In this document: positions 1-10,153 of the stretch, in pieces | Layout: every line of letters starts with the position of its first letter | Numbering within the stretch: the first letter of the stretch is position 1 | DNA from: Axinella damicornis | Taxonomy: Eukaryota > Porifera > Demospongiae > Axinellida > Axinellidae | DNA: 64,000 nucleotides | Reading direction: 5' to 3' | NCBI GenBank assembly: GCA_963931865.1 | Contig: OZ007514.1 | Span: forward strand, 12,333,928 to 12,397,927 | Position numbers and translations under genes: made by a program | The notes under the pieces: generated by a model | The model's input: the letters and a program-made list of their open reading frames with translations, nothing else | The model's database searches: none | Told to the model about the DNA's origin: nothing

Positions 1-53
1 GTCTATAAACACGTGAACTGTTGCTCCCTAGCAACATTAGGCACAGGTCACTT

Positions 54-305
54 GTACGTGCATATCCGCTGTTAGGCGCAGGTTCGACTCTCTTTTCGGC
101 TACTCTTTATTAAGTGCTGAAGTCTTCCAGAAACTCGCCATTTCTGTTCTACGGAGTGGAAAAAATAATTCGAAATGAAGCGCACTAGCTACCTATTCGA
201 GGAATGTCATTTGAAATGAAGCTCATCTCACTTATACAATGTAGGCACATATTTCCTTCCTGTGGAGGGATATAGGCATGCACATACTATCGAGCGACTA
301 TGGTA
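54..305. repeat. MITE-like element, degraded copy
   Basis: This segment matches the better preserved element at 38014-38305. Shared stretches are the GCTGTTAGGCGCA block, TACGGAGTGGAAAAA, the TATTCGAGGAATGTCAT block and TTCCTTCCTGTGGAG. It ends in GAGCGACTATGGTA, a decayed form of the terminal repeat GTGACTACGGTA. It has no coding capacity. It lies upstream of the first SNARE exon seen and is probably intronic. Confidence 0.6.
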
Positions 306-394
306 CACCTGTGTGCCCTAGCTTGCACAGTTGCATGCTGACTCCTATGTACAGGTAACCATGGTAACCAAGCCAGAGGTGGGCATCAATTAGA

Positions 395-960
395 CAATGA
401 TTATTGTACGGAGTAGGAATTACATGTATGTCAGTTAAGTGCTATGCTAGATATCTTGGGCTAGGAATGAGATATGAAGCTGGGATTTGCACCATTGTGA
501 TCAGCATGAATGGAGCATTCCAATGATATCCGTTTTGCTGTTGGTTGAATTTTGACCCAAAATCATGAAAAACCATGGATTATAGCCTTTGGCTGACTGC
601 GATTTTTGACAAAAATGTGACTGAGATTTGAAATCATTTTAAGGACATCGTTGGAAAGCTCTCTTTACACTGACGATAATTAATGGCACAATTCCCAGCT
701 TCATATCTCATTCACACACCCATACCTAGTGCAACGTTCTCTTCCAAGTCTATTCCTAAGACCAATCTTGGCCATGGTTCACTGGTCCATTATTGGCAGA
801 AATTGCACATCAGTCACCCTACATGTATAGAACATGAGTGCTGTTTCTGGTTTAATTCCAAAATTGGCAGCCATAATTGGTTGAAATGATGTGCCAATTT
901 TGGCACACAAAACCCTGTACCTCTGTGTATGGTTTTAAATGTTGTAATAATGCTGGATGC
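395..960 (+). repeat. Interspersed repeat R1, copy 1
   Basis: About 550 bp that recurs at 6369-6835 (same strand) and 54255-54775 (opposite strand, inside the Eph intron). Landmarks are GGGCTAGGAATGAGATAT, ATCATGAAAAACCATGG and GATGTGCCAATTTTGGCAC. The first and second copies flank the same SNARE exon and could be gene duplicates. The third copy, 50 kb away, shows that R1 is also an interspersed repeat. Internally it carries the inverted pair GAATGAGATATGAAGCTGGG / CCCAGCTTCATATCTCATTC. No protein is encoded. Confidence 0.7.
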
Positions 961-974
961 TTGTGGTGTGCCAG

Positions 975-1077
975 GTGAAGGGGGTCATGGTGGACAACAT
1001 CGAGAAGGTGACACAGAGAGGAGACAAGCTTGAAGACTTGGGAGAGAGAGCAGGTGAGGCAGATCAGCCATAGGAGG

Positions 1078-1117
<40 letters not shown>

Positions 1118-2020
1118 GAGTTTGAGTGTAGCGAATCATTGTGTGCAGGTGCATGGTAGCCATGTCCGGCATGTGCTAAACTGTGATTGGTTTCTAGGGT
1201 ACCACAGCAGGGAATATACATGTAAGCACTAGAGGAGATGTTGTACATGTAGTTGCAGTCAGCAGATCACTCTACGGACAGGGGAGGGGTCACTCCCATA
1301 TGCTCTACGGACAGGGGGAGAGGGTCACTCCCATACGCTCTACGGACAGGGGGAGGGGGTCACTCCCATACGCTCTACGGACAGGGGGAGGGGTCACTCC
1401 CATACGCTCTACGGACAGGGGGAGGGGTCACTCCCATATGCTCTACGGACAGGGGAGGGGTCACTCCCATACGCTCTACGGACAGGGGGAGGGAGTCACT
1501 CCCATACGCTCTACGGACAGGGGGAGGGGGTCACTCCCATATGCTCTACGGACAAGGGGAGGGGGTCACTCCCATACGCTCTACGGACAGGCGGAGGGGT
1601 CACTCCCATACGCTCTACACAGTCACAGCTGCATGCAACCACGGGTCAAAGCTTTGGCCAGCTCTTTTCAGCGGTTTGATGGTTGACCGTGCTGACTTTC
1701 AGCCATTGACCACTGACCAACCGTACCACACCTCGATTGCATTGGTCTGCACTGTAACCTGACCGTTGATCAGTGCATGTATTTCGGATCCAGTTTGATA
1801 GTTGATGCCCTTTTTGAGCTGGTTGTCCACTGCGGTTGCAGCTGTGTGCATAGAGACTACGGGAGTGACCTCCCCCTGAATGACCTACCCATGCATGCAT
1901 AGGGAACAGTGACAATCGACGCACGTGCTTGAATTGAGACCTAGAATAGAAGAGGACAAAAAGTAAAATGACTGCGTCCATGTACCCCTCATATCCAACA
2001 CACACACATGCACACACACA

Positions 2021-2112
<92 letters not shown>

Positions 2113-4196
2113 ATAACAGACTACCTGAACCAGAATGCGGACATGTTCCAGCGGACATCGACACGGCTGAAGCGCAAGCTCTGGTGGCAGAACATCAAGC
2201 TGTGGATCATCCTGATCGTGATCATACTCGTGATACTGGCTGTGATCATCAGTGAGTGGGTGGGCAGTAATTGGAACGGGAAGCGTGCCTTGCAGTCTGA
2301 TACTCAAGTTCTGCCTGTTTAGCAAACGGGGAAGGGGCGCACAGGGGGAAGGGGCACACAGGGGGAAGGGGCACACAAGGGGAAGGGGCACACAAGGGGA
2401 AAGGGCGCACGGGGAAGGGGCGCACATGTAGTAAGTGGGTGGATGGGAACTGTCGACTTTCTGAACTGCTGAGAAATCACCTGTATCATGTAAAGTGGTG
2501 GTGGGCATTGGAGGCATTATGCATACATGTGCATTGTACATTGTAATGATCTTATGTTGCTTGGTGCCGCACAGTGTCTTGTATCCACGCTTACCGTCCC
2601 AGATTGGTCTTGCAGCTTTGGGGAGAGCTAGGATGGAGAAAGCCTTGGCATGTGATACGGTACTAGTGAGACAGGAAACTTGGGTAGCCAGTTCTCCCCA
2701 CCCCAACTCGTGTGCTGACAATAATGAGCATTCTATGGCGCCATTGCCTTTGGACACGGGGACAGATTGTCTGGGTACGAGGCTGGGCAGCAACTAGTTC
2801 ACTGAGCTCTTGTCTCGTTCCCAGAACTTTCATCCAGCGTGTGTATCGCTTCCAGCATAATATTGCATTGTCCCCAGTGTCAGCGTCATTATGTTTCTTC
2901 CTCTCTCTCCTTAGTCATCATTATTGTAGCGGTCACAAGCCGGCAGGGCTAACTTAGGCCTCAAACGTACGTGTCCCTGATCTGCATACACTAGTACCTC
3001 TATTCACTAGTCTCGTTCACAGGCCTTCGCCACCTCTGGTCCAGGATTGCTTGCAGTGTGCAAGTACGGTGGAGGAAGGCCAGGGAGATCTGTTCATGTC
3101 TGTGACATCAGGTTGACAGGGGGTGGACACACGTAGGGTGGTGCCTGACTATTACAATTCACGTTTGATGTCGAAACGTTCCCATCATCCTGCTACCTTG
3201 TGGATGCTTTGCCTTCTGTCCTTGAACTGACATCACCATAAAGGCCTTTGAGTCAGGCACCACCCCGCATGTGTCTACCCTCTGTTTACCTGATGTTACT
3301 GCATGTGACCAGATCTCCCAGGCCTTCCCCCTCCATGTGCAAGCGATCAAGGAGTCAGGGTGACGAAGGTCTGGGGAACAAGACTATCCATACCTGACCT
3401 GCCTGCATGTGTGGTCTTGGACTGCAAGAGTGACAATTCTGGAAATTGCTCGTACTTGTACAATGTACATATCCTGCTTAGTCTCCACACAGCCATTTTG
3501 TGTGCAGCATTAGTGCATTAGCATTGACACTAGTACGGTCACTTCCTTTTCAAATGCTTTGTTCTGACGTTGTGCTAGGCAGTTGCATATCTGATCACAT
3601 AATTGTAGTACCTACTGTTTTTGACGGAAGGTTTGAGTGTCCAGAATTGCTATCCAGAGTGTGTAGTGTGTACCCTCACACTGGCTATCTGGACTGTGTG
3701 TTGCAAGTCCATACTGCTGTGTAGGGCTGTAGTGTAGAACTGATCGTCATGTTCTCCTCTCGTTCCTCTCCCAACACACACCTTTTCTCCCCATCCTCTT
3801 CTCCTCTCTGTCCTCCCTCAACTCATGCACAACCTTTGCCCCCCTCCCTCCCTCGCTCTCTCCGTCTTTCTCCCTTCCTACTCTTGTGCTTTCTTCTCCT
3901 CCCCCTCTGCTTCTGTCTCTCCTCTCTTTCTGTCCTTCTCTCCTTTCTCTCCTCCCCCTCTCCTCTCTCTCTCCTCTCTTTCTGTCCTTCTCTCCTTTCT
4001 CTCCTCCCCCTCTCCTCTCTCTCTCCTCTCTTTCTATCCTTCTCTCCTTTCTCTCCTCCCCCTCTCCTCTCTCTCTCCTTTCTCTCCTCCCCTCTCTTCT
4101 CCTTCCCTCTGTCCTTCACCTCTCCTATCCTCCCCATTTTCCTTCTCTCCTCCAGTTATAATTGTTATAGCGGTTGTCACTACACAGAACCAGTAA
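975..4196 (+). CDS. R-SNARE (VAMP/synaptobrevin-like) gene 1, 5' end outside window
   Basis: Tail-anchored vesicle R-SNARE that should contribute one helix to the four-helix fusion complex. Exons: 975-1053 (VKGVMVDNIEKVTQRGDKL..., first SNARE half; R of TQRGD is the zero-layer arginine), 2120-2251 (DYLNQNADMFQ..., then LKRKLWW and the start of the membrane anchor) and 2915-2952 (anchor end, stop; tail VTSRQG). A second phase-compatible terminal exon lies at 4156-4196 (tail TTQNQ). All junctions are phase 1 with GT-AG borders. The basic-aromatic KRKLWW linker before the anchor is typical of VAMP proteins. The N-terminal exons, equivalent to 5088-5125 and 6209-6269 of gene 2, are not seen and must lie upstream. 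The closest family is VAMP3/4/8-like; the exact orthologue is not assigned. Confidence 0.85.
1081..1115 (+). repeat. Poly-G tract (35 G) in SNARE gene 1 intron
   Basis: An uninterrupted G run beginning 27 bases after the 5' splice site at 1054. Gene 2 has a longer G run at the equivalent place (6966-7022). Confidence 0.95.
1264..1620 (+). repeat. Minisatellite, ~35 bp unit
   Basis: About ten units built around CTCTACGGACAGGGGGAG followed by GGGTCACTCCCATACG. It lies in the intron between the SNARE half-exons of gene 1. The long open frames across it arise from the repeat. Confidence 0.95.
2000..2109 (+). repeat. (CA)n microsatellite abutting a splice acceptor
   Basis: A long CA run that ends 10 bases before the acceptor of the SNARE exon at 2120, replacing a normal polypyrimidine tract. 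Confidence 0.97.
2326..2430 (+). repeat. Short G-rich tandem repeat
   Basis: Imperfect 18-19 bp units of the form GGGGAAGGGGCACACA, in the last intron of SNARE gene 1. Confidence 0.85.
3008..3388. mobile_element. Full-length foldback element of the CTCGTTCCCAG family
   Basis: Long imperfect inverted arms. The outer ends are AGTCTCGTTCACAGGCCTTCG and CGAAGGTCTGGGGAACAAGACT. Inner paired blocks are GGAAGGCCAGGGAGATCT / AGATCTCCCAGGCCTTCC and GGTGGTGCCTGACT / AGTCAGGCACCACC. It has no coding capacity, so it is a non-autonomous element. It sits between the two alternative last exons of SNARE gene 1. Confidence 0.75.
3760..4140 (+). repeat. Pyrimidine-rich tandem repeat
   Basis: CT-rich sequence with a ~60 bp unit (CTCCTCTCTTTCTGTCCTTC and variants). 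It leads directly into the acceptor of the alternative terminal exon at 4156, as an oversized polypyrimidine tract. Open frames here are low-complexity artefacts. Confidence 0.9.
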
Positions 4197-4639
4197 AGAA
4201 CCCACAGTTGTACCCTGAACTCTGGATTAATGCATGATTCTGTGTTAATAATAACTTGGAATTCTAGCTTGTTTGCATTGATGTGTTATAAAATTGAGTG
4301 TCAGCTGACGTTCCATTGTATTTTTATAGTAGCTTAATTCCAGCAAGGTTTGTGTTATCCCAATTCTTGTGTGTAAGTATTATTCGATGCTATAGCCTTG
4401 ATAAAAGTTCATTCTATTTCCAGTATGATTATGTGCTGGATGGAGTCATTCTTCACCCCACCGGGGTCAATGTTACTATAGTCTTGGAACCCGACTTTTG
4501 AAAGGTTGGTCCAAGAGTTAGTGGTGGTAATAGGCAGCGGAACTGGGTGGGGGTGTTTGCCCCCCAACTTCACATTGGAGGTCCTATTTTTCAACCCAGT
4601 ATACATTGGCTACAGTTAGTCTGGTCTGAAGAGTTGTTT

Positions 4640-4960
4640 ATGGTGTGGCCTAGTGGTTAACTCTTTACCAACCATAAGAAACAGCTTAAGGAAGCAAAAT
4701 CCTGTATTAAAGTATAACGCCTAGTATTAATTTCCCCATATAAATTCTTATGGCTTATGGGAGCTCATGACGGCTTTTGCAGTCATTGGTTGGTAAAGAG
4801 TTAAAGCAGTCGACTGTGGTGTGAGAGAGAGTCCCACCCTGCAGTTGCACCTAGGAAGGCCCCAGGTTTCCCTTCCCAGGAGAGGCTCCAAACTGGGAAA
4901 AATGTTCCTAAAGAAGTAATGTGACATCTGGCTGCTAATCAAGAGGAAACAAGTGATGAA
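4640..4960 (+). mobile_element. tRNA-derived SINE-like element, interrupted
   Basis: GGTGTGGCCTAGTGGTTAA, continued after the MITE at 4801 by AGCAGTCGACTGTGG, resembles a tRNA A-box region. The rest is compatible with a SINE body. The evidence is the A-box-like motif and the clean interruption by the nested element; the B box is weak. Confidence 0.4.
4657..4804. mobile_element. MITE flanked by TTAA, piggyBac-like
   Basis: TTAA at 4657-4660 and 4801-4804 bracket a ~140 bp element with 14 bp perfect terminal inverted repeats CTCTTTACCAACCA / TGGTTGGTAAAGAG. A TTAA target duplication is the hallmark of the piggyBac superfamily. There is no transposase, so it is non-autonomous. Confidence 0.75.
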
Positions 4961-5028
4961 TACGAGGAACACGTCACTGCATGTAAATTAATAATAATTA
5001 TTACGTTTACAGTTTAATTACAGTCCTA

Positions 5029-5065
5029 GCCTCGTTCCCAGACCCGAGCCTGGGAACGAGGCTGT
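5029..5065. mobile_element. Short CTCGTTCCCAG foldback 22 bp before a start codon
   Basis: AGCCTCGTTCCCAGAC and its complement GCCTGGGAACGAGGCT form a near-perfect hairpin. It ends 22 bases before the ATG of SNARE gene 2 and so lies in the predicted 5' leader or core promoter. Confidence 0.8.
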
Positions 5066-5087
5066 TGTAAAGTGACGTGTACAAATT

Positions 5088-6963
5088 ATGGCGTCGACTA
5101 TGACCAGTGGCCCTGTAGGAAGGAGGTGAGTAACTTCGTACGTGGTTCGCAAATAAAACATGCACGAACATCCTCCCTCACGGCCGTCAGGAGCTTATGA
5201 GCGCTGCGATGGGCTCCTGCAGCCATGTATATAACTATTACAGTAGTCTCGCCAACCATATAATTATTTGTCCAGATCTGCACATTATACCTGCATGTAA
5301 GTTGTCCCATAGATAATACTTTTGGAGTATTATCTATGGTTGTCCATGTTTTGATACAGAAATTATTATAGCAAAAGCGAATTCAAATTGTTGCCAATGT
5401 AACTGCACATCCAATGTATAGACATGGATAATACGTAAACGTTTACGTAGTCTATTATTATCCATGATATAGATAACTATGCAAAGATTCTGCAGCACCC
5501 TGTACTGGTGTTGTGAGTGAACAAGAGTCGTGAGCCAAGTAATTGCATTCAGATGCATCATTTCGGATGACACTAGCTAGACCCTCTGCTGTACGTAAGG
5601 GGCCAGTACTGCAATGCTAAACGGCATTAGCCGTACGTACCCTAACCATTCCCTTGCTTCCTGCCCGGCTGATACCCACTTCGTTGATAGATTCTAAGCA
5701 AACATGTTTTTAAACTTCTGAAATTACAATTATTAGTCCATGTGTCGGAATGGCCGTGTGTAGGCCATGGTAGTGTGTAGGCCGGAGCAGTAGTAGGTAC
5801 CTGTGGTTTGTAGAAAGGAAACAGAACGTGAATCTGTCATTGACAAGGTACATTCGTTACTCATAATTATAGCAACCTGGTTACATAAACATGAAATGCA
5901 ACGGAAGTATTTGAACTTCATGTCTGGCAGTGGTGCAATACAGTAGTTTTATACACATGACCACATCATGCAGAAGGGCTTCCCCTCCGTATTTGTATAC
6001 CGCATGAAGGCCACGAGGCTGCATGTACACCTGAGTGTTCAACAGTTTATGTAATTTCTAGTGACCAAGCCAACATATGGTGACATGTGTTGTAGTATTT
6101 ATAACAATGGCATCAGTAGAATGGCAGCAGAATGGGAGTATAATCAGTGATGAATCCTATTTGAAGACTCAGCAGTAGTTATATAATCTCCTCCATATTT
6201 CTTTGCAGGTCTTATGGGGCCACAGACACAGAGGACAGGATTGCCCGCATGCAGACGCGAGTAGATGAAGTAAGGCCTTGTAGCTCGGCACAGTGATCAT
6301 ACCCTCTACAAAGGACTAGAGCCACTGTTTGCTCCCTCTCATTGTCTTGTGTTTGATAGCAGATAGACATTAGACAATGATTATTGTACGGAGTAGGAAT
6401 TATGTCAGTTAAGTGATATGCTATGTATCTTGGGCTAGGAATGAGATACGAAGCTGGGATTTGCACCATTGTGATCAGCATGAATGGAGCATTCCAATGA
6501 TATCTGTTTTGCTGTTGGTTGAATTTTGATCCAAAATCATGAAAAACCATGGATTAAAATAAAAACCTTTGGTCGAGAGTGATTTTTTACAAAAAGGTGA
6601 CTGAGATTAAAAATCATTTAAGGACATCTCTTCCCAGTCTATTCCCAATACCAAGCTTGGTTCACTGGTCCATTTTTGGCAGAAATGGCACATCAGTCAC
6701 CCTACATGTACATGTATACAACAGGAGTGCTGTTTCTGCCTATTTAGGTTTAATTGGCAGCCAAAGTAGGCCATAATTGGTTGAAATGATGTGCCAATTT
6801 TGGCACACAAACCCTACCTCTGTGTATGGTATGACATGTTGTAATATGCTGGATGCTTATGGTGTGCCAGGTGAAGGGGGTGATGGTGGACAACATCGAG
6901 AAAGTGACACAGAGAGGAGACAAGCTTGAAGACTTGGGAGAGAGAGCAGGTGAGACTGATCAG

Positions 6964-7024
<61 letters not shown>

Positions 7025-9811
7025 GCAGCTGTGTGCATAGAGACTACGGGAGTGACCTCCCCCCAAACGACCTACCCATGCATGCATGGGACGGTGACGA
7101 TCAACACACGGGGTAGAATATACATGTATAAATTACTGCGTACATTTACCCCTCTTATCCACACACACGCGCACGCACACACACACGGTGCCCTGTAGGA
7201 AGGAGGTGAGTAACTTCTTACGTGGTTCGCAAATAAAACATGCACGAACATCCTCCCCACGGCTATCAGGAGCTTATGAGCGCTGCGATGGGCTCCTGCA
7301 GCCATGTATTACAGTAGTCTCGGCAACCATATAATTATTTGTCCAGATCTGCACATTATACCTGCATGTAAGTTGTCCCATAGATAATACTTTTGGAGTA
7401 TTATCTATGGTTGTCCATGTTTTGATACAGAAATTATTATAGCAAAAGCGAATTCAAATTGTTGCCAATGTAACTGCACATCAATGTATAGACATGGATA
7501 ATACATAAACGTTTACGTAGTCTATTATTATCCATGATATAGATAACTATGCAAAGATTCTGCAGCACCCTGTACTGGTGTTGTGAGTGAACAAGAGTCG
7601 TGAGCCAAGTAATTGCATTCAGATGCATCATTTCGGATGACACTAGCTAGACCCTCTGCTGTACGCGAGGGGCCAGTACTGCAATGCTAAACGGCATTAG
7701 CCGTACGTACCCTAACCATTCCCTTGCTTCCTGCCGGGCTGATACCCACTTTGTTAATAGATTCTAAGCAAACATGTTTTTAAACTTCTGAAATTACAAT
7801 TATTAGTCCATGTGTCGGAATGGCAGTGTGTAGGCCATGGTAGTGTGTAGGCCGGAGCAGTAGTAGGTACCTGTGGTTTGTAGAAAGGAAACAGAACGTG
7901 AATCTGTCATTGACAAGGTACATTCGTTACTCATAATTATAGCAACCTGGTTACATAAACATGAAATGCAACGGAAGTATTTGAACTTCATGTCTGGCAG
8001 TGGTGCAATACAGTAGTTTTATACACATGACCACATCTTCCAGAAGGGCTTCCCCTCCGTATTTGTATACCGCATGAAGGCCACGAGGCTGCATGTACAC
8101 CTGAGAGTTCAACAGTTTATGTAATTTCTAGTGACCAAGCCAACATATGGTGACATGTGTTGTAGTATTTATAACAATGGCAGTAGAATGGCAGTAGAAT
8201 GGGAGTAGAATCAGTGGTGAATCCTATTTGAAGACTCAGCAGTAGTTACATTGTATATAATCTCCTCCATATTTCTTTGCAGGTCGTATGGGGCCACAGA
8301 CACAGAGGACAGGATTGCCCGCATACAGACACGAATAGATGAAGTGAGGCTTTGTAGCTCGGCACAGTGATCATACCCTCTACAAAGGACTAGAGCCACT
8401 GTTTGCTCCGTCTCATTGTCTTGTGTTTGATAGCAGATAGTTTTGCCTGACCTGACCTTGCCTCGTTCCTTGGCCGTAGGATATACGGCCTGAGAACGAG
8501 GCTAGACCTGACCGTGATGCCATTTAAACTGTAATAGCCAGCTAACCACTTTACATGTGAGCAGCTGTTAGCTTGCGTATTACGGTAATTAGAATTAGCA
8601 ACCTTGAATTGCAACCTACACCTCTATTCTCCACTACGTAGACTTTGAAATAATATCAGCCATGGATTTCACCCCTCAACCTATTGGCCTTGCAAAATTG
8701 CATGCACCCTTGCTATAGGCTAGTTCGATTAACTCTTAATCAATACGGTGCACATCTTTAAAATATTATTGATGCTGAGATTTCCGTCGCTGGTGTGGGT
8801 TCCGTTACAAACGTGAAGACCCTAACGCAGCTCCGTAAGATCCGTAAGCCAGCACTCTTTTGGATGAACCCTTCCACATCTTTGGAAGAAAACTTTCCAT
8901 TCTCACAAGAAACCTTCTGATTTGTGGCAAAGCTGCACCACAAATGCATTTTGGAAAAGCGTTCGGAATGTGGACATTAATTTTATAGGCACGTATATAA
9001 TATTATGTGCGTGTCTGAATACAATCATGGTTACCAAAACCAGTGTGGTAGTTTATATGTTGTTTCACGTATTGTTGGATGTCATAATGTTGACAGGAGA
9101 CGGAGGCGATGGTTCAGCAGATTAAGGAGTTAGAGGACAGAGAAAAATCTTTAGAAAAGCTTGAAGACCGAGCAGGTGATAGAGATTGGCCCAAGAAAGA
9201 AAGATTGAGATAGGGAAGTGTGTTATTCTATCACTATGTTAGTACATACACCTGTATTACCTATGTGCACACCTCCCCCTCCCCCTCCCCCCCCCCCCCC
9301 CCCCCCCCCCCCCCCACCACCACCACCACCACCAACACCACCACCACCACTACATGTACACACACAGACTACCTGCACCAGAATGCAGACACGTTCCAGC
9401 GGACATCGGCACGGTTGAAGCGCAAGCTCTGGTGGCAGAGAGCCAGGGTATGGATCATCCTGATCATCATCATACTCATGATCCTGGCTGTCATCATCAG
9501 TAAGTGGATTATGTCATAGATCGTAATAATTGATCTGCCTGGATGTGTGGACTTATTTTGCATCAGGGGGTGCGAGCTGGCCTAATTGGATGGACCATGG
9601 AATTGATGTGCTATAGAATTGGTATTAAGCTTCTGCAATTAAAAATAGATTTGTTATTGGTTCCCTTATGGAAAAAGTCATAAGATCTTATAAGAAGATT
9701 CTTACAACTTTTTCCATAAGGGTTGCCTTTGTCCCGCGATCGTTGCACTTGTCTCTCCCAGCAGGTGGTGTTGTTGCTGCGGTGGTAGTCACTACACGGA
9801 ACCATCAGTGA
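5088..9811 (+). CDS. R-SNARE (VAMP/synaptobrevin-like) gene 2 with duplicated internal exons
   Basis: Predicted tail-anchored vesicle fusion R-SNARE. Exons: 5088-5125 (MASTMTSGPVGR), 6209-6269 (SYGATDTEDRIARMQTRVDE), 6871-6949 (VKGVMVDNIEKVTQRGDKL...; zero-layer R in TQRGD), 9368-9499 (DYLHQNADTFQRTSARL, KRKLWW, anchor) and 9765-9811 (anchor end, tail TTRNHQ, stop). The sum is 357 bp, 118 residues, the usual VAMP size. Every junction has GT-AG borders and matching phase. A second copy of exons 2 and 3 (8283-8343, 9097-9175) fits the same phases, so either pair could be used. A third partial exon 1 copy (7190-7205) lacks the ATG. The start is the first ATG; a second in-frame ATG is four codons in. 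Class A, close to gene 1. Confidence 0.88.
6369..6835 (+). repeat. Interspersed repeat R1, copy 2
   Basis: Near copy of 395-960 with internal deletions, in intron 2 of SNARE gene 2. Confidence 0.7.
6966..7022 (+). repeat. Poly-G tract (57 G) in SNARE gene 2 intron
   Basis: An uninterrupted G run starting 17 bases after the 5' splice site at 6950, at the same place as the gene 1 tract. Such runs can form G-quadruplexes and also cause assembly errors in length. Confidence 0.95.
7190..8441 (+). repeat. Tandem duplicate of 5108-6367 (exon 1 tail to exon 2)
   Basis: About 1.25 kb that is nearly identical to 5108-6367. It starts inside exon 1 (GCCCTGTAGGAAGGAG, missing the ATG) and runs past exon 2 to TTTGATAGCAGATAG. 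The high identity of intronic sequence shows a recent duplication. It produced the second exon 2 at 8283-8343. Confidence 0.92.
8283..9175 (+). CDS. Alternative exon cassette of SNARE gene 2 (exons 2' and 3')
   Basis: Exon 2' (8283-8343) encodes SYGATDTEDRIARIQTRIDE. Exon 3' (9097-9175) encodes ETEAMVQQIKELEDREKSLE..., the first SNARE half with R of EDREK as zero-layer arginine. Both have acceptor and donor sites and the same phases (2 to 0, 0 to 1) as exons 2 and 3. Exon 3' differs strongly from exon 3, while exon 2' is nearly identical to exon 2. No ATG-bearing first exon precedes the cassette, so it would have to use exon 1 at 5088 or be silent. Splicing both cassettes in series would also keep frame but would duplicate the motif. 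Confidence 0.7.
9275..9350 (+). repeat. Poly-C / (ACC)n tract
   Basis: C run followed by ACC triplets, upstream of the acceptor at 9368. Confidence 0.95.
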
Positions 9812-9900
9812 ATGCTCTGTTGTCATCTTGCTCAGAATAATCATTGCATGTTGATCATCTTGACCGTCTGTTTGTGGCACTTTTTGTATGAGTCTGTACA

Positions 9901-10130
9901 GCTATCTGTGCTGTAGTTGTGAGTGTTATTGGTATCTTGTACATGAGTAGTGGTACTAGCTGTTGGCAAGTCCTAGCCTCATTCCCAAACTCGAGTTCTA
10001 GTCCGTCTAGCTATCTGTGCTGTAGTTGTGAGTATTATTGGTCTAGCTGCTGGTATCTTGTATGTGAGTAGTGGTATTAACTGTTGGCAAGTCCTAGCCT
10101 CATTCCCAAACTCGAGTACTAGTCCGGGAA
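9901..10130 (+). repeat. Two-copy tandem repeat upstream of SNARE gene 3
   Basis: Two ~112 bp units starting GCTATCTGTGCTGTAGTTGT and ending in CCTAGCCTCATTCCCAAACTC. The second unit carries a complete foldback, ending GGGAACGAGGCTAGG about 12 bp before the ATG at 10154. Confidence 0.9.
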
Positions 10131-10153
10131 CGAGGCTAGGTTGTAGTTGCAGT

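Noticed and set aside
1253..1762. Frames rich in YGQG or STDRG repeats
   Set aside because: Product of the 35 bp minisatellite in an intron.
1885..2793. 302-codon minus-strand frame
   Set aside because: Mostly (VC)n from the CA repeat and opposite the SNARE exon 2120-2251; no recognisable domain.
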